Of a DNA stretch of 64,000 bases, positions 45,205 through 51,967 are shown piece after piece. Numbering within the stretch: the stretch's first letter is position 1; every line of letters starts with the position of its first letter. The translations under genes and the position numbers were made by a program. The stretch comes from Bacteroidota bacterium (GTDB lineage: Bacteria > Bacteroidota > Bacteroidia > Bacteroidales > Dysgonomonadaceae), in the NCBI GenBank assembly GCA_023424395.1, contig JAFADY010000063.1, forward strand, positions 1-64,000, read 5' to 3'. The notes beneath the pieces were generated by a model. That model was not told the origin of the DNA, ran no database searches, and saw only the letters and a list, made by a program, of their open reading frames with translations.

Positions 45205-46842
45205 ATGAGTGCGCAACAAGAAACCGCCACCCGTTGGTTAAATAAAAAGATTGCCGAAGCAAGAAACACGTATATTTTTGCATCGCTGTTAACCGTAATA
45301 AGCGCGGCGTGTTTTGTCGTTTTTTGTTGGTATTTATCGGATTTTGCGGCGAGATGGTTGATTGACGGATTGATTTTGACAAACCAATTATTGATTTCTC
45401 TTCTTTTTTTAACGGGCAGATATGTCTTTGCTCATTTCGCATCGGTGCTCAATTACAACGCCGGAGACAAAATTGTGTCGAAAATCAAAAAACAGATTTA
45501 CCCCTTATTACTCAACAACAGCAAGTTGGATTCTACTTCTTCCGTGTTATACGTTACAAAGATAAGCGATGATTTAAAGCCCTATTTCGCGTTTTTTATT
45601 CCTTATGCCATTGCTTCGGCTTTGGTTAGCACCTCGCTTCTGTTGGTGGCTTTTTGGGTGGAAAAATGGGTTGGTATAGTTTTGTTGATTGCATTTCTTG
45701 TTATCCCGATGCAAATGATTGTAATTGGGATTGGTGCGGAAACGCTTCATAAAAAACATATTAACTTGTTCCTGAAATATTCGGCCGTGTTTTATAACCG
45801 CCTTCAAACCGTTGCCGAAATTGTTAATCTCGACAATTTTAAGCCGCAATATCGTTTTCTTTCTGATAAAAGCCACGCTCTTAATAAAGCTACCACCAAT
45901 GTGATGCGGGTGGCTATTTTATCGTCTGCAGTGTTGGAACTTTTTGTTACGCTCAGTATTGCGGCTATCGCCATTTATTTGGGAATGTCGCTACTCGGTA
46001 TTATGCCCGGCCCCAATTACGGCAAGGGTTACGACTTTCGCATCGCGTTGTTTTTGTTAACTATTTCGCCCTATTTTTTCTTTTATTTGCGCAAATTTGT
46101 CAGCGCTTACCACGACAGAAACCGAGCGTTGGCATCGGCAAAATTGTTGATGCCTATTCTCAATGAAAAACCATTTGAGCATTTTGCCGATGTAAACCAA
46201 GCGCTTTATGGATTTGAAATAAACGCGTTGAGCTTTGCTTACTCCGATTCGCCGGTGAAAGTGCTGCACGATATTGCTGTTTCTTTTCCTACCAAAGGCT
46301 TGGTTTTGATAAAAGGGATTTCAGGTTCGGGAAAATCCACACTGTTGAAAATCTGCTCGGGAAGTTTATCGCCACAGAAGGGAAAGGTTTCGTTAAACGG
46401 GAAAGACAATGAGTGGTCGCGGCAATGGCTCAACCAAAACACATCGTATATGAACCAATATCCGTTTCTTTTTGATGGAACGTTGCAATACAATGTTTTT
46501 TTAGAAAAAGAATCCGAAAGAAGCGATTATCCCCATTTTTTAGATAAAATCTTATCGAAAAAAGAAGACGGTTGGCAAACCCAATTAACCCATAACGGAA
46601 AGCAACTTTCGGGCGGCGAACGCCAATTGGTTACGCTTGCGCGATTGATGCTCCATCCCAAACCGATAGCAATTTTGGACGAACCAACCGCAAATTTAGA
46701 CGCGGACACCATCGGGGTTATTTTGCCCGAAATTGTTAAATTGGCGCAGGACAAGCTTGTGATTGTGGCATCGCACGAAAAAATGATGGAAGAGATAGCC
46801 GATAAGGTCGTGAATTTGAATTGGGGACAACAGGAGGAATAG
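45205..46842 (+). CDS. cydD: CydD-type ABC exporter half
   Basis: This 545-residue half-transporter has six TM helices and a C-terminal ATPase. Walker A is GISGSGKST, the signature is QLSGGERQ and Walker B is IAILDEP. The N-terminus (QQETATRWLNKKIAEARN) resembles CydD. CydDC exports cysteine and glutathione to the periplasm and supports cytochrome bd assembly. No cydAB is in the window, so the substrate is inferred from family only. cydC follows 73 bp later, across a TTTTGAGTTCTGAGT-type simple repeat. Confidence 0.85.
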   Translation: MSAQQETATRWLNKKIAEARNTYIFASLLTVISAACFVVFCWYLSDFAARWLIDGLILTNQLLISLLFLTGRYVFAHFASVLNYNAGDKIVSKIKKQIYPLLLNNSKLDSTSSVLYVTKISDDLKPYFAFFIPYAIASALVSTSLLLVAFWVEKWVGIVLLIAFLVIPMQMIVIGIGAETLHKKHINLFLKYSAVFYNRLQTVAEIVNLDNFKPQYRFLSDKSHALNKATTNVMRVAILSSAVLELFVTLSIAAIAIYLGMSLLGIMPGPNYGKGYDFRIALFLLTISPYFFFYLRKFVSAYHDRNRALASAKLLMPILNEKPFEHFADVNQALYGFEINALSFAYSDSPVKVLHDIAVSFPTKGLVLIKGISGSGKSTLLKICSGSLSPQKGKVSLNGKDNEWSRQWLNQNTSYMNQYPFLFDGTLQYNVFLEKESERSDYPHFLDKILSKKEDGWQTQLTHNGKQLSGGERQLVTLARLMLHPKPIAILDEPTANLDADTIGVILPEIVKLAQDKLVIVASHEKMMEEIADKVVNLNWGQQEE

Positions 46843-46915
46843 TTTTGAGTTTTGAGTTCTGAGTTCTGAGTTTTTAGTTTCATTTGCGGGTTATGGAAAA
46901 CCGAGTTTTTAAGAT

Positions 46916-48514
46916 ATGAATAAATTTATTTCCAAACATATTATTCAGCCCTTCGCCGGAAAATGGATTCGGGGAATGTTGTTGTTGCTCCTTTGGACGG
47001 TGGCGTTTATTGCTCTTCCCGCCATTTCGGGGTGGTTTTTGGCAATGTGTAGCGTGGTTTTTATAACGGCGAATACCGCGTTTTCATACCTTGTTCCTTC
47101 GGCAATTATTCGGTTGCTCGCCTTACTGCGCACGGCAACGCGTTATTTCGAACGACTCGAAAACCACAAAACAACATTGGACGTACAGCAAAGTTTGCAG
47201 ATGAAAATTTTCCGTTCGGTAGCGAAATTCCCTTATTTCAAAAAGCAGGTAAACAACAATTCCACGTTGTTGGAAAACAGCACGCATGGCGTAGATCTTA
47301 TTCTCAACCACGTTTTACTGTGGTTATTGCCATTTGCGGCATTGCTTTTGTCAGTTATAATGTATGGTGTTTTTGTGGGTGTTTTCTCGCAGGCCATTGC
47401 GGTGGAATTTCTGATTTCGTCTGCCGTGCTGTTGTTTATTGTTCCCCAACTTTTTTTCAGAAAAAACCGGATACTTTACGAAGAACTGAAATTGCTTCGC
47501 GAAGAAAACAACCAATCGTTGATTGAAAGTTTTCGCGGACGGATAGAAATTTCTAAATACAATCTCGAAGAAAAGGCAATTGGTCAATTTAACCAACGAT
47601 TGTCGCGGTTGGAAAAGACCGAAAAACGCCTGCAGATAAACTCTTTTTACCTGCAAATGGCCGGCGGCCTCGGATTTAGTTTTTTGGCAACGTTTGTGCT
47701 TTGGCAGTCAAATGCTTTCGGAATCAATGCGCAACCGGCCATCGGGATTTTTTTCGGAATTATGGCGCAAGCCGAGTTGGCGGAAATGCTCTTTTCGGGG
47801 AAATCGGAACGAAGTTCTGTTGCGCAGCAAATTAAAGATATTGATGGTATTATTCATCAGGGTGCAGAACTTGTTGAAGATGTTGGTGTGAACACCCGTT
47901 TGCAACGGTTAAGCATTGAGCGTTTCAGCGCCCAAATTCCCGAATCGCCTGTCCGTACGAGCGAAGCAACGTTTGAAATAAATAAAGGAGAATGGGTGGC
48001 GCTTTTCGGAGAAACGGGAAAAGGTAAAACCACGTTCTTGAACGGCCTTTTTTATCCCGAATATCGCAACAGCGGAACGCTGAAATGGAACAATGTAGAA
48101 GAAATTTCTCGCCTGCCCGTTCCCGAATGCGTGTATGTTACGCAAAAAGCGTATTTGCTGACGGGAACGTTACGCGAAAATTTCCAAGAGTACGCCGACG
48201 AAGACATTGAACGGGTGTTGCACCTTGTGGATCTATCGGGTTGGCGCGCTTCGCTCCCCGATGGTCTAAACACGTGGATTGGCGAAAACGGCGAAACATT
48301 AAGCGGCGGACAACGCAAGAAATTGTTGCTTGCGCAAGCATTGCTGAAAAATCCGCAACTGCTTGTCATTGATGAACCCACGGCGGGCATCAGCACCGAA
48401 AACGCCATCGAAATTTTCCAAACTATCCGCCAACATTTTCCCGAAATGGCTATTTTAATGGCTACGCATTTGAGAGATTTTGAAACGGTTGTGGATAAGG
48501 TAGTAAGGATGTGA
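46916..48514 (+). CDS. cydC: CydC-type ABC exporter half
   Basis: This 532-residue partner has an N-terminal membrane domain and an ATPase with Walker A FGETGKGKTT, signature ETLSGGQRKK and Walker B LLVIDEP. RLLALLRTATRYFERLENHKTTL is highly typical of CydC. The Walker A Gly/Lys pattern is normal, and LMATHLRDFE is the switch region. It ends the operon; the next 800 bp hold only remnants and the erm leader. Confidence 0.87.
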   Translation: MNKFISKHIIQPFAGKWIRGMLLLLLWTVAFIALPAISGWFLAMCSVVFITANTAFSYLVPSAIIRLLALLRTATRYFERLENHKTTLDVQQSLQMKIFRSVAKFPYFKKQVNNNSTLLENSTHGVDLILNHVLLWLLPFAALLLSVIMYGVFVGVFSQAIAVEFLISSAVLLFIVPQLFFRKNRILYEELKLLREENNQSLIESFRGRIEISKYNLEEKAIGQFNQRLSRLEKTEKRLQINSFYLQMAGGLGFSFLATFVLWQSNAFGINAQPAIGIFFGIMAQAELAEMLFSGKSERSSVAQQIKDIDGIIHQGAELVEDVGVNTRLQRLSIERFSAQIPESPVRTSEATFEINKGEWVALFGETGKGKTTFLNGLFYPEYRNSGTLKWNNVEEISRLPVPECVYVTQKAYLLTGTLRENFQEYADEDIERVLHLVDLSGWRASLPDGLNTWIGENGETLSGGQRKKLLLAQALLKNPQLLVIDEPTAGISTENAIEIFQTIRQHFPEMAILMATHLRDFETVVDKVVRM

Positions 48515-48603
48515 CAAATTCATACCAAATAGTTTTATAATTTAAAAGTTAAAAATTTACTGAGGGTTGAAGAGCGGATTGCCTTTTTTGAGTTTAGCGG
48601 TTT

Positions 48604-48715
48604 AGGTATTGCCGAATGCGGGATTTTTTGCACAAAATTTCTATCGAAGAACGAACATTGAACCTTATACAAATGCCCAATTCGAAACTGTTCAACCCTG
48701 CTTTTGGCAATACCT
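48604..48715. repeat. Imperfect attC-like dispersed repeat
   Basis: AGGTATTGCC (48604-48613) and GGCAATACCT (48706-48715) are a perfect 10-bp inverted repeat enclosing 92 bp. The right side is followed by TTGTTATGCGG, and the left is preceded by TTTAGCGG. This resembles a dispersed element of Bacteroidota with long-range end pairing. The GTTATGC end recalls integron attC simple sites, but the left end does not match RYYYAAC. It abuts the stop of the EamA remnant. Confidence 0.5.
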
Positions 48716-48758
48716 TGTTATGCGGTCGTGGTTACTTCATCTGTATATTAGTTCATCT

Positions 48759-48965
48759 TCAAAAATCAAACAGTGCCAAAGCAAGTTTTATTCTGTCAAA
48801 CTTTCCATTGTTATCAATGTTTCCCTCGATAACGTAAGTATCATTTAATTGAATGGCTTGCCGTGGATTGCCTTCCGTTGGACCAATCTTAAACGCCGAA
48901 GACACCGTTGACCAACTTGCCACGACCACGTCGGTAAACAAAAGAGCTTTGTTGTTTTCTTTCAT
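48759..48965 (-). pseudogene. EamA transporter 5' fragment fused to an unrelated tail
   Basis: Residues 1-28 (MKENNKALLFTDVVVASW, then STVSSAFKIG) repeat the start of the EamA protein encoded at 51489 with three changes. The remaining 40 residues (TEGNPRQAIQLNDTYV, KFDRIKLALALFDF) do not belong to that family. The junction falls near 48882. The duplicated DNA also covers the upstream region. This is most likely a recombination scar and not a working gene. Confidence 0.75.
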
Positions 48966-49150
48966 TCAGGGAGTGGAAATATTATCGGTAAAAGTAGTGA
49001 TTATTTTATTTCGAGAGAATGTATTTTGAATATTATACCTAAAATGTGTAAAGTTTAGAACTATCTCATCGTCAAATATGGAAATCTGGGATATCTATTG
49101 AGTAAATTATGAATTTGCGTAAACTTTATTCTGAATCTACATAAAAATAT
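48882..49150. repeat. Direct repeat, copy A (EamA 5' end and upstream DNA)
   Basis: 48882-49000 is nearly identical to 51406-51520, covering the first 28 codons of EamA and its upstream DNA. An 85-bp insertion then interrupts copy A, after which 49091-49150 again matches 51520-51575. With copy B it brackets the erm-like gene and the Cys-rich gene. Confidence 0.8.
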
Positions 49151-49210
49151 TTTCTCCAAGATGTTATCTCAAATTCATTTTTTTTGAAAGATTCTTCCTC
49201 GCCGTAGATT

Positions 49211-49249
49211 AACTTTGTCAAAGTTTCGGAACTTTGACAAAGTTTTTTT
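49211..49249 (+). terminator. Strong intrinsic terminator upstream of the erm leader
   Basis: AACTTTGTCAAAGTT (49211-49225) and AACTTTGACAAAGTT (49230-49244) form a perfect 15-bp stem with a TCGG loop and a T-run. A close copy follows the erm-like gene at 50345. It insulates the erm unit from upstream transcription, and its T-run overlaps the -33 box. Confidence 0.85.
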
Positions 49250-49277
49250 GTTAATCCAATCCAAACCATTACCTTTG
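49247..49277 (+). promoter_or_regulatory. Promoter of the erm-like unit
   Basis: TTTG at 49247-49250 and TACCTTTG at 49270-49277 are 19 bp apart, the ideal Bacteroidota spacing. Transcription should start near 49284, about 20 nt before the leader ATG. Confidence 0.75.
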
Positions 49278-49302
49278 CATTTCTTATTAAAAACTACAAA
49301 AG

Positions 49303-49353
49303 ATGAAGTGTTTTAGCATCTTCGTAATTAATTACGGGTTAAGATCAGCCTGA
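49303..49353 (+). CDS. Erm leader peptide (16 codons)
   Basis: ATG at 49303 to TGA at 49351-49353 encodes MKCFSIFVINYGLRSA. Residues 4-9 (FSIFVI) are identical in sequence and position to the ErmC leader (MGIFSIFVIS..), where a macrolide-bound ribosome stalls at Ile9. The reading frame lies just after a consensus promoter and upstream of an Erm-type gene. Its last codons (from 49339) form the left arm of the first hairpin. The likely role is a drug sensor: stalling at codon 9 (49327-49329) would open this hairpin and free the start of the methylase gene. Confidence 0.85.
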   Translation: MKCFSIFVINYGLRSA

Positions 49354-49533
49354 CAGGACTGCTTATCTTAACAATCTCCCTATTTCTTTTTTCCAAGGAA
49401 TAGCATCCCTTTATTAGACATCAAACAAGAGTTATCGCCGCAAAAAAACTGCGGCAGATAAAATTGTGCCATTTTTCAGATAAGTTGTTCTGTTGATTTT
49501 CAATTGAATCAAATCAACAACAAATTATCTGAA
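49339..49533 (+). promoter_or_regulatory. Translational attenuator: four pairing arms before the erm-like gene
   Basis: Arm 1 (49339-49349) pairs with arm 2 (49361-49371) in 10 of 11 positions. A middle hairpin stands at 49432-49461 (TTATC-GCCGCA / TGCGGC-A-GATAA). Arm 3 (49475-49499) pairs with arm 4 (49511-49533) through 22 bp, ending 4 nt before the ATG at 49538. Arm 2 can instead pair with arm 3: CTTATCT at 49362-49368 with AGATAAG at 49478-49484, extended by further pairs. Stalling on the leader would open 1:2, allow 2:3 and release arm 4, the layout of ErmC-type attenuation. Confidence 0.75.
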
Positions 49534-49537
49534 GATT

Positions 49538-50338
49538 ATGAAACATAATAAACTTCCCGTAAGGTTTACGGGACAACATTTCACTACGGATGCCGCACTT
49601 ATAAAATACATAATAGAACTGGCGGAAATTCAACCCGGTGATTTGGTTTTCGACTTAGGCGGAGGGAAAGGACACATTACCGATCAGTTATCGCAAAAGA
49701 CGCGTCATATAACGGTTATAGAAAAAGACGATGCACTAGCCAAGCACCTTCAACAAAAATATCAATCGGCACAGGGACTGAAAGTTATTCACACCGACAT
49801 GCTGAAATATACATTTCCTGATGCACCTTTTAAAGTGGTGTCAAATATCCCTTATTCGCTCACGTCGCACATTCTCAGGAAGCTGATGTACACCAACGTG
49901 AGTAATTTCCAAGGCGGCAGCATCATTACACAACTGGAACCTGCTCTGAAAATGATATCCCAAAGTAGCTACAACCCCTATTCAATCTGTTACAAAACAT
50001 TTTACGAGATCTCGCTGGTAAAGCAGGTACATGCTACAAGTTTTAATCCGCCTCCAACGGTGAAATCTGCGTTGATACATATTCAAAAGCGGAGACAGCA
50101 CATCGTTCCTATTGAATTTATTGCTGCTTATCTTCGGTTTCTTTTTTATTTGTTGAAAAAACCGGACATAAACACGCTTACTGCACTAAAAAAGGTGTTC
50201 AGAAAAAGGCAAGTCCGGTTATTCGCTGAAAAATATTCTATCGAATTAGAAAAATCAATCATCCATTTATCTGTTAAGCAATGGGCGAATTGCTTTATGG
50301 AAATGCAAAAGAGGGTGCCGCAAGTATGCCATCCGTAA
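49538..50338 (+). CDS. erm: Erm(F)-like 23S rRNA (adenine-N6)-methyltransferase
   Basis: This 266-residue protein has the same length as Erm(F), and aligns with it end to end as I recall the sequence. Shared segments are LPVRFTGQHFT at the start, SAM motif FDLGGGKG, FKVVSNIPYSLTSHI with the catalytic Asn-Ile-Pro-Tyr, GGSIITQLEP, NPPPTVKSALI, TALKKVFRKRQVR and a late QWANCFMEM. Erm enzymes methylate A2058 of 23S rRNA and give resistance to macrolides, lincosamides and streptogramin B. It differs from the KsgA at 4.9 kb. The leader and attenuator upstream predict drug-inducible translation. It is flanked by two matching terminator hairpins. Confidence 0.9.
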   Translation: MKHNKLPVRFTGQHFTTDAALIKYIIELAEIQPGDLVFDLGGGKGHITDQLSQKTRHITVIEKDDALAKHLQQKYQSAQGLKVIHTDMLKYTFPDAPFKVVSNIPYSLTSHILRKLMYTNVSNFQGGSIITQLEPALKMISQSSYNPYSICYKTFYEISLVKQVHATSFNPPPTVKSALIHIQKRRQHIVPIEFIAAYLRFLFYLLKKPDINTLTALKKVFRKRQVRLFAEKYSIELEKSIIHLSVKQWANCFMEMQKRVPQVCHP

Positions 50339-50344
50339 GTTATT

Positions 50345-50382
50345 AACTTTGTCAAAGTTTTGGAATTTTGACAAAGGTTTTT
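50345..50382 (+). terminator. Terminator after the erm-like gene
   Basis: AACTTTGTCAAAGTT (50345-50359) pairs with AATTTTGACAAAGGTT (50364-50379) with one bulge, followed by T-rich sequence. It is a near copy of the hairpin at 49211. Confidence 0.8.
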
Positions 50383-50470
50383 CATTTTTACACTTGTATA
50401 ACTAAAAATACACGCCGATGACACGTTATAAATGTGTAATCCTATTTAATACATTAAAAATCAATGAATT

Positions 50471-50740
50471 ATGAAAACGTATCAAGAGCTAAAAGCGTGT
50501 ATCGACACTTGTTTGGCGTGTGCAACGGCGTGTAACCATTGCGCATCTTCGTGCACCAAGGAAGAAGATGTGAAAATGATGGTGAAATGCATCCAAACCG
50601 ATATGGAATGCGCCGCCGCCTGCTATGCCGCCGCCCAGCTGATGAGTCTTGGAAGCAACAAAGCAAAAGAAATGTGTTGCCTGTGCGCCCAAATTTGCGT
50701 TGAATGTGCCGATGAATGCGAAAAAAAGGGCGAAAGGTAG
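50471..50740 (+). CDS. Four-helix-bundle copper-binding protein (DUF326/Csp type)
   Basis: This 89-residue Cys-rich protein has regularly spaced Cys residues on helices: CIDTCLACATACNHCASSC, CIQTDMECAAACYAA, and CCLCAQICVECADEC. The pattern matches cytosolic Csp-type copper-storage proteins, where Cys thiolates line the bundle core and bind many Cu(I). There is no signal peptide, so it is probably cytosolic. Its last 118 bp overlap the opposite-strand EamA reading frame, which marks a rearrangement junction. Confidence 0.9.
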   Translation: MKTYQELKACIDTCLACATACNHCASSCTKEEDVKMMVKCIQTDMECAAACYAAAQLMSLGSNKAKEMCCLCAQICVECADECEKKGER

Positions 50741-51489
50741 CACAATTGGTTTATAAGCGCGGGATTTTGGGTTTTCTTCAACGCCAACCCGAAAAATATA
50801 AATGGAACACCCATTTCGAACATCCCCACATAAAGGCTCGACAATAATCCCTGCAACGAATCTAAGTTTACCGGAACAAATAGCGCGGCTATCAATAAAA
50901 ATACCGAACCGGACAAAAAACTCAAAAACTGTCCCACAGTGCCATCTACGTTTTTATTCTTCCTGCCGACGATCCAAAACGTAGCCCATAAAAACGCGCT
51001 GAGAAACGCAAATAATATTCCCTGCTTTGACAGAGCTACCCCCGCAATGCTTTCCGTTCCTACGGAAATTATAATGACGCCGGCAAACGAAATGGCCATC
51101 CCGATGAATTTAAACTTGGGAATGCGTTCTTTGGTAATTACCGCCAATAAAACAGCAAGTAATATCGGCCAAAAATAGTTGATGGGCTGTGCAATTTGAG
51201 CCGGAAGGAGATCGTATGATTTGAAAAGAATCAAATAATACGCCGCGGGGTTCAGCAGCCCGATAAGCGTATAACTGACCGCTTCTTTTTTGCTCAGGTT
51301 CTTTACTAAATGCCATTTCTTCTGAAAAGTGAGCACAATGGCAAAAATGAGCGTTGCCGTTACGGCCGACACCAAAATGAGCTCAAAATAGGTGTAGTGC
51401 CGCAAACCAATCTTAAACGCCGAAGCCACCGTTGACCAACTTGCCACGGCCACGGCGGTAAACAAAAGAGCTTTGTTGTTTTCTTTCAT
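50623..51489 (-). CDS. EamA-family transporter with replaced C-terminus
   Basis: This drug/metabolite-type transporter of 288 residues has about nine hydrophobic helices. Typical parts are FKIGLRHYTYFELILVSA, LLNPAAYYLILFKSYDLLPAQIAQPINYFWPI and FIGMAISFAGVIIIS. From about residue 250 (SPFFSHSSAHSTQIWAHRQ) the sequence is antisense to the Cys-rich gene and not hydrophobic, although relatives have a last helix here. The gene therefore seems to have lost its own 3' end by rearrangement, and its activity is doubtful. Its 5' end is duplicated at 48882. Confidence 0.8.
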   Translation of the reverse strand: MKENNKALLFTAVAVASWSTVASAFKIGLRHYTYFELILVSAVTATLIFAIVLTFQKKWHLVKNLSKKEAVSYTLIGLLNPAAYYLILFKSYDLLPAQIAQPINYFWPILLAVLLAVITKERIPKFKFIGMAISFAGVIIISVGTESIAGVALSKQGILFAFLSAFLWATFWIVGRKNKNVDGTVGQFLSFLSGSVFLLIAALFVPVNLDSLQGLLSSLYVGMFEMGVPFIFFGLALKKTQNPALINQLCYLSPFFSHSSAHSTQIWAHRQHISFALLLPRLISWAAA

Positions 51490-51575
51490 TCAGGGAGTAT
51501 ATTATCGGTAAAAGTAGTGATATCTATTGAGTAAACTTTGAATTTACATAAACTTTATTTTGAAAATACATACAC
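51406..51575. repeat. Direct repeat, copy B (EamA 5' end and upstream DNA)
   Basis: This is the intact copy of the sequence also found at 48882-49150, here attached to the larger EamA gene. The two copies lie about 2.5 kb apart in the same orientation. Confidence 0.8.
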
Positions 51576-51643
51576 TTAATTTTGAAAATACATACACTTA
51601 ATTTTGAATCTGCATACATTAGACTTTGAATTTACATTAAACC
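51534..51643. repeat. 22-bp tandem repeat, five units
   Basis: TTTGA or TTTTGAA recurs exactly every 22 bp, with G at 51540, 51562, 51584, 51606 and 51628. The unit is about AATTTTGAAAATACATACACTT. Two degenerate units occur in copy A at 49101-49145. The array lies between the divergent eamA and leu promoters; the rest of 51490-51799 shows nothing else but the leu promoter. Confidence 0.8.
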
Positions 51644-51740
51644 ACTCCATAAAAACAATCTCTAAGACTTTCTTAATCACACAATTTTCCCATAACGAGC
51701 TTCAAATTGTAAACTTTTTTCAATAAAAAGTGGAAAATAT

Positions 51741-51771
51741 TTTGCCGTTACGTTTTTTTGCTTTTACTTTG
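51741..51771 (+). promoter_or_regulatory. Probable promoter of the leu-ilv operon
   Basis: TTTG at 51741-51744 and TTACTTTG at 51764-51771, a one-base variant of TAnnTTTG, are 19 bp apart. The start would be near 51778, about 22 nt before the leader ATG. Confidence 0.5.
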
Positions 51772-51799
51772 CAAGCATTAAAAGAAAATCAGATTCAAA

Positions 51800-51865
51800 A
51801 TGAATTACAACAATATTGATATTCTAGTCATTTCTATTCTACTCTTAGGAAACTATGGTGGGTGA
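51800..51865 (+). CDS. Branched-chain amino acid leader peptide (21 codons)
   Basis: ATG at 51800 to TGA at 51863-51865 encodes a 21-residue peptide containing IDILVISILLLGNYGG. Nine residues are Ile, Leu or Val, eight of them clustered in codons 8-16. It is followed 43 bp later by an intrinsic terminator and then leuA. This is the classical arrangement for attenuation: shortage of charged Ile-, Leu- or Val-tRNA stalls the ribosome in the cluster and prevents termination. It is too short for ordinary gene finders. Confidence 0.85.
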   Translation: MNYNNIDILVISILLLGNYGG

Positions 51866-51938
51866 GATTGGCATATCAATATGAACAAGAATAAAATAAG
51901 AAAAATGACCTTTCTCACCGTGTGGGAAAGGTTTTTTC
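51861..51938 (+). terminator. Attenuator: terminator and competing antiterminator before leuA
   Basis: The terminator is CCTTTCTCAC (51909-51918) paired with GTGGGAAAGG (51922-51931), one G-U pair, loop CGT, then six T. GGTGAGATTGG (51861-51871), at the leader stop codon, can pair with CCTTTCTCACC (51909-51919) in 9 of 11 positions and would block the terminator. A ribosome that finishes the leader covers 51861-51871 and allows termination; one stalled upstream leaves it free. Confidence 0.8.
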
Positions 51939-51967
51939 TTGTAAAAACGCAGAAATTTTAGGTTATA

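Noticed and set aside
46843..46915. Regulatory element between cydD and cydC
   Set aside because: The TTTTGAGTTCTGAGT-type stretch is a simple dispersed repeat that also occurs near 33510 and in other forms at 57285 and 60385.
48515..49302. Additional genes in the 800-bp gap after cydC
   Set aside because: Only the EamA fragment, the inverted-repeat element, the duplicated upstream DNA and a terminator could be supported.
49538..50338. Second KsgA/RsmA dimethyltransferase
   Set aside because: It has the Erm-type start VRFTGQHFT, Erm(F) length and C-terminal Erm segments; a true KsgA is already present at 4935.
51534..51643. CRISPR array
   Set aside because: The 22-bp units are contiguous with no unique spacers, and no cas genes are near.
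51778..51967. T-box or riboswitch upstream of leuA
   Set aside because: No T-box sequence or known aptamer was recognised; the leader peptide and terminator explain the region.
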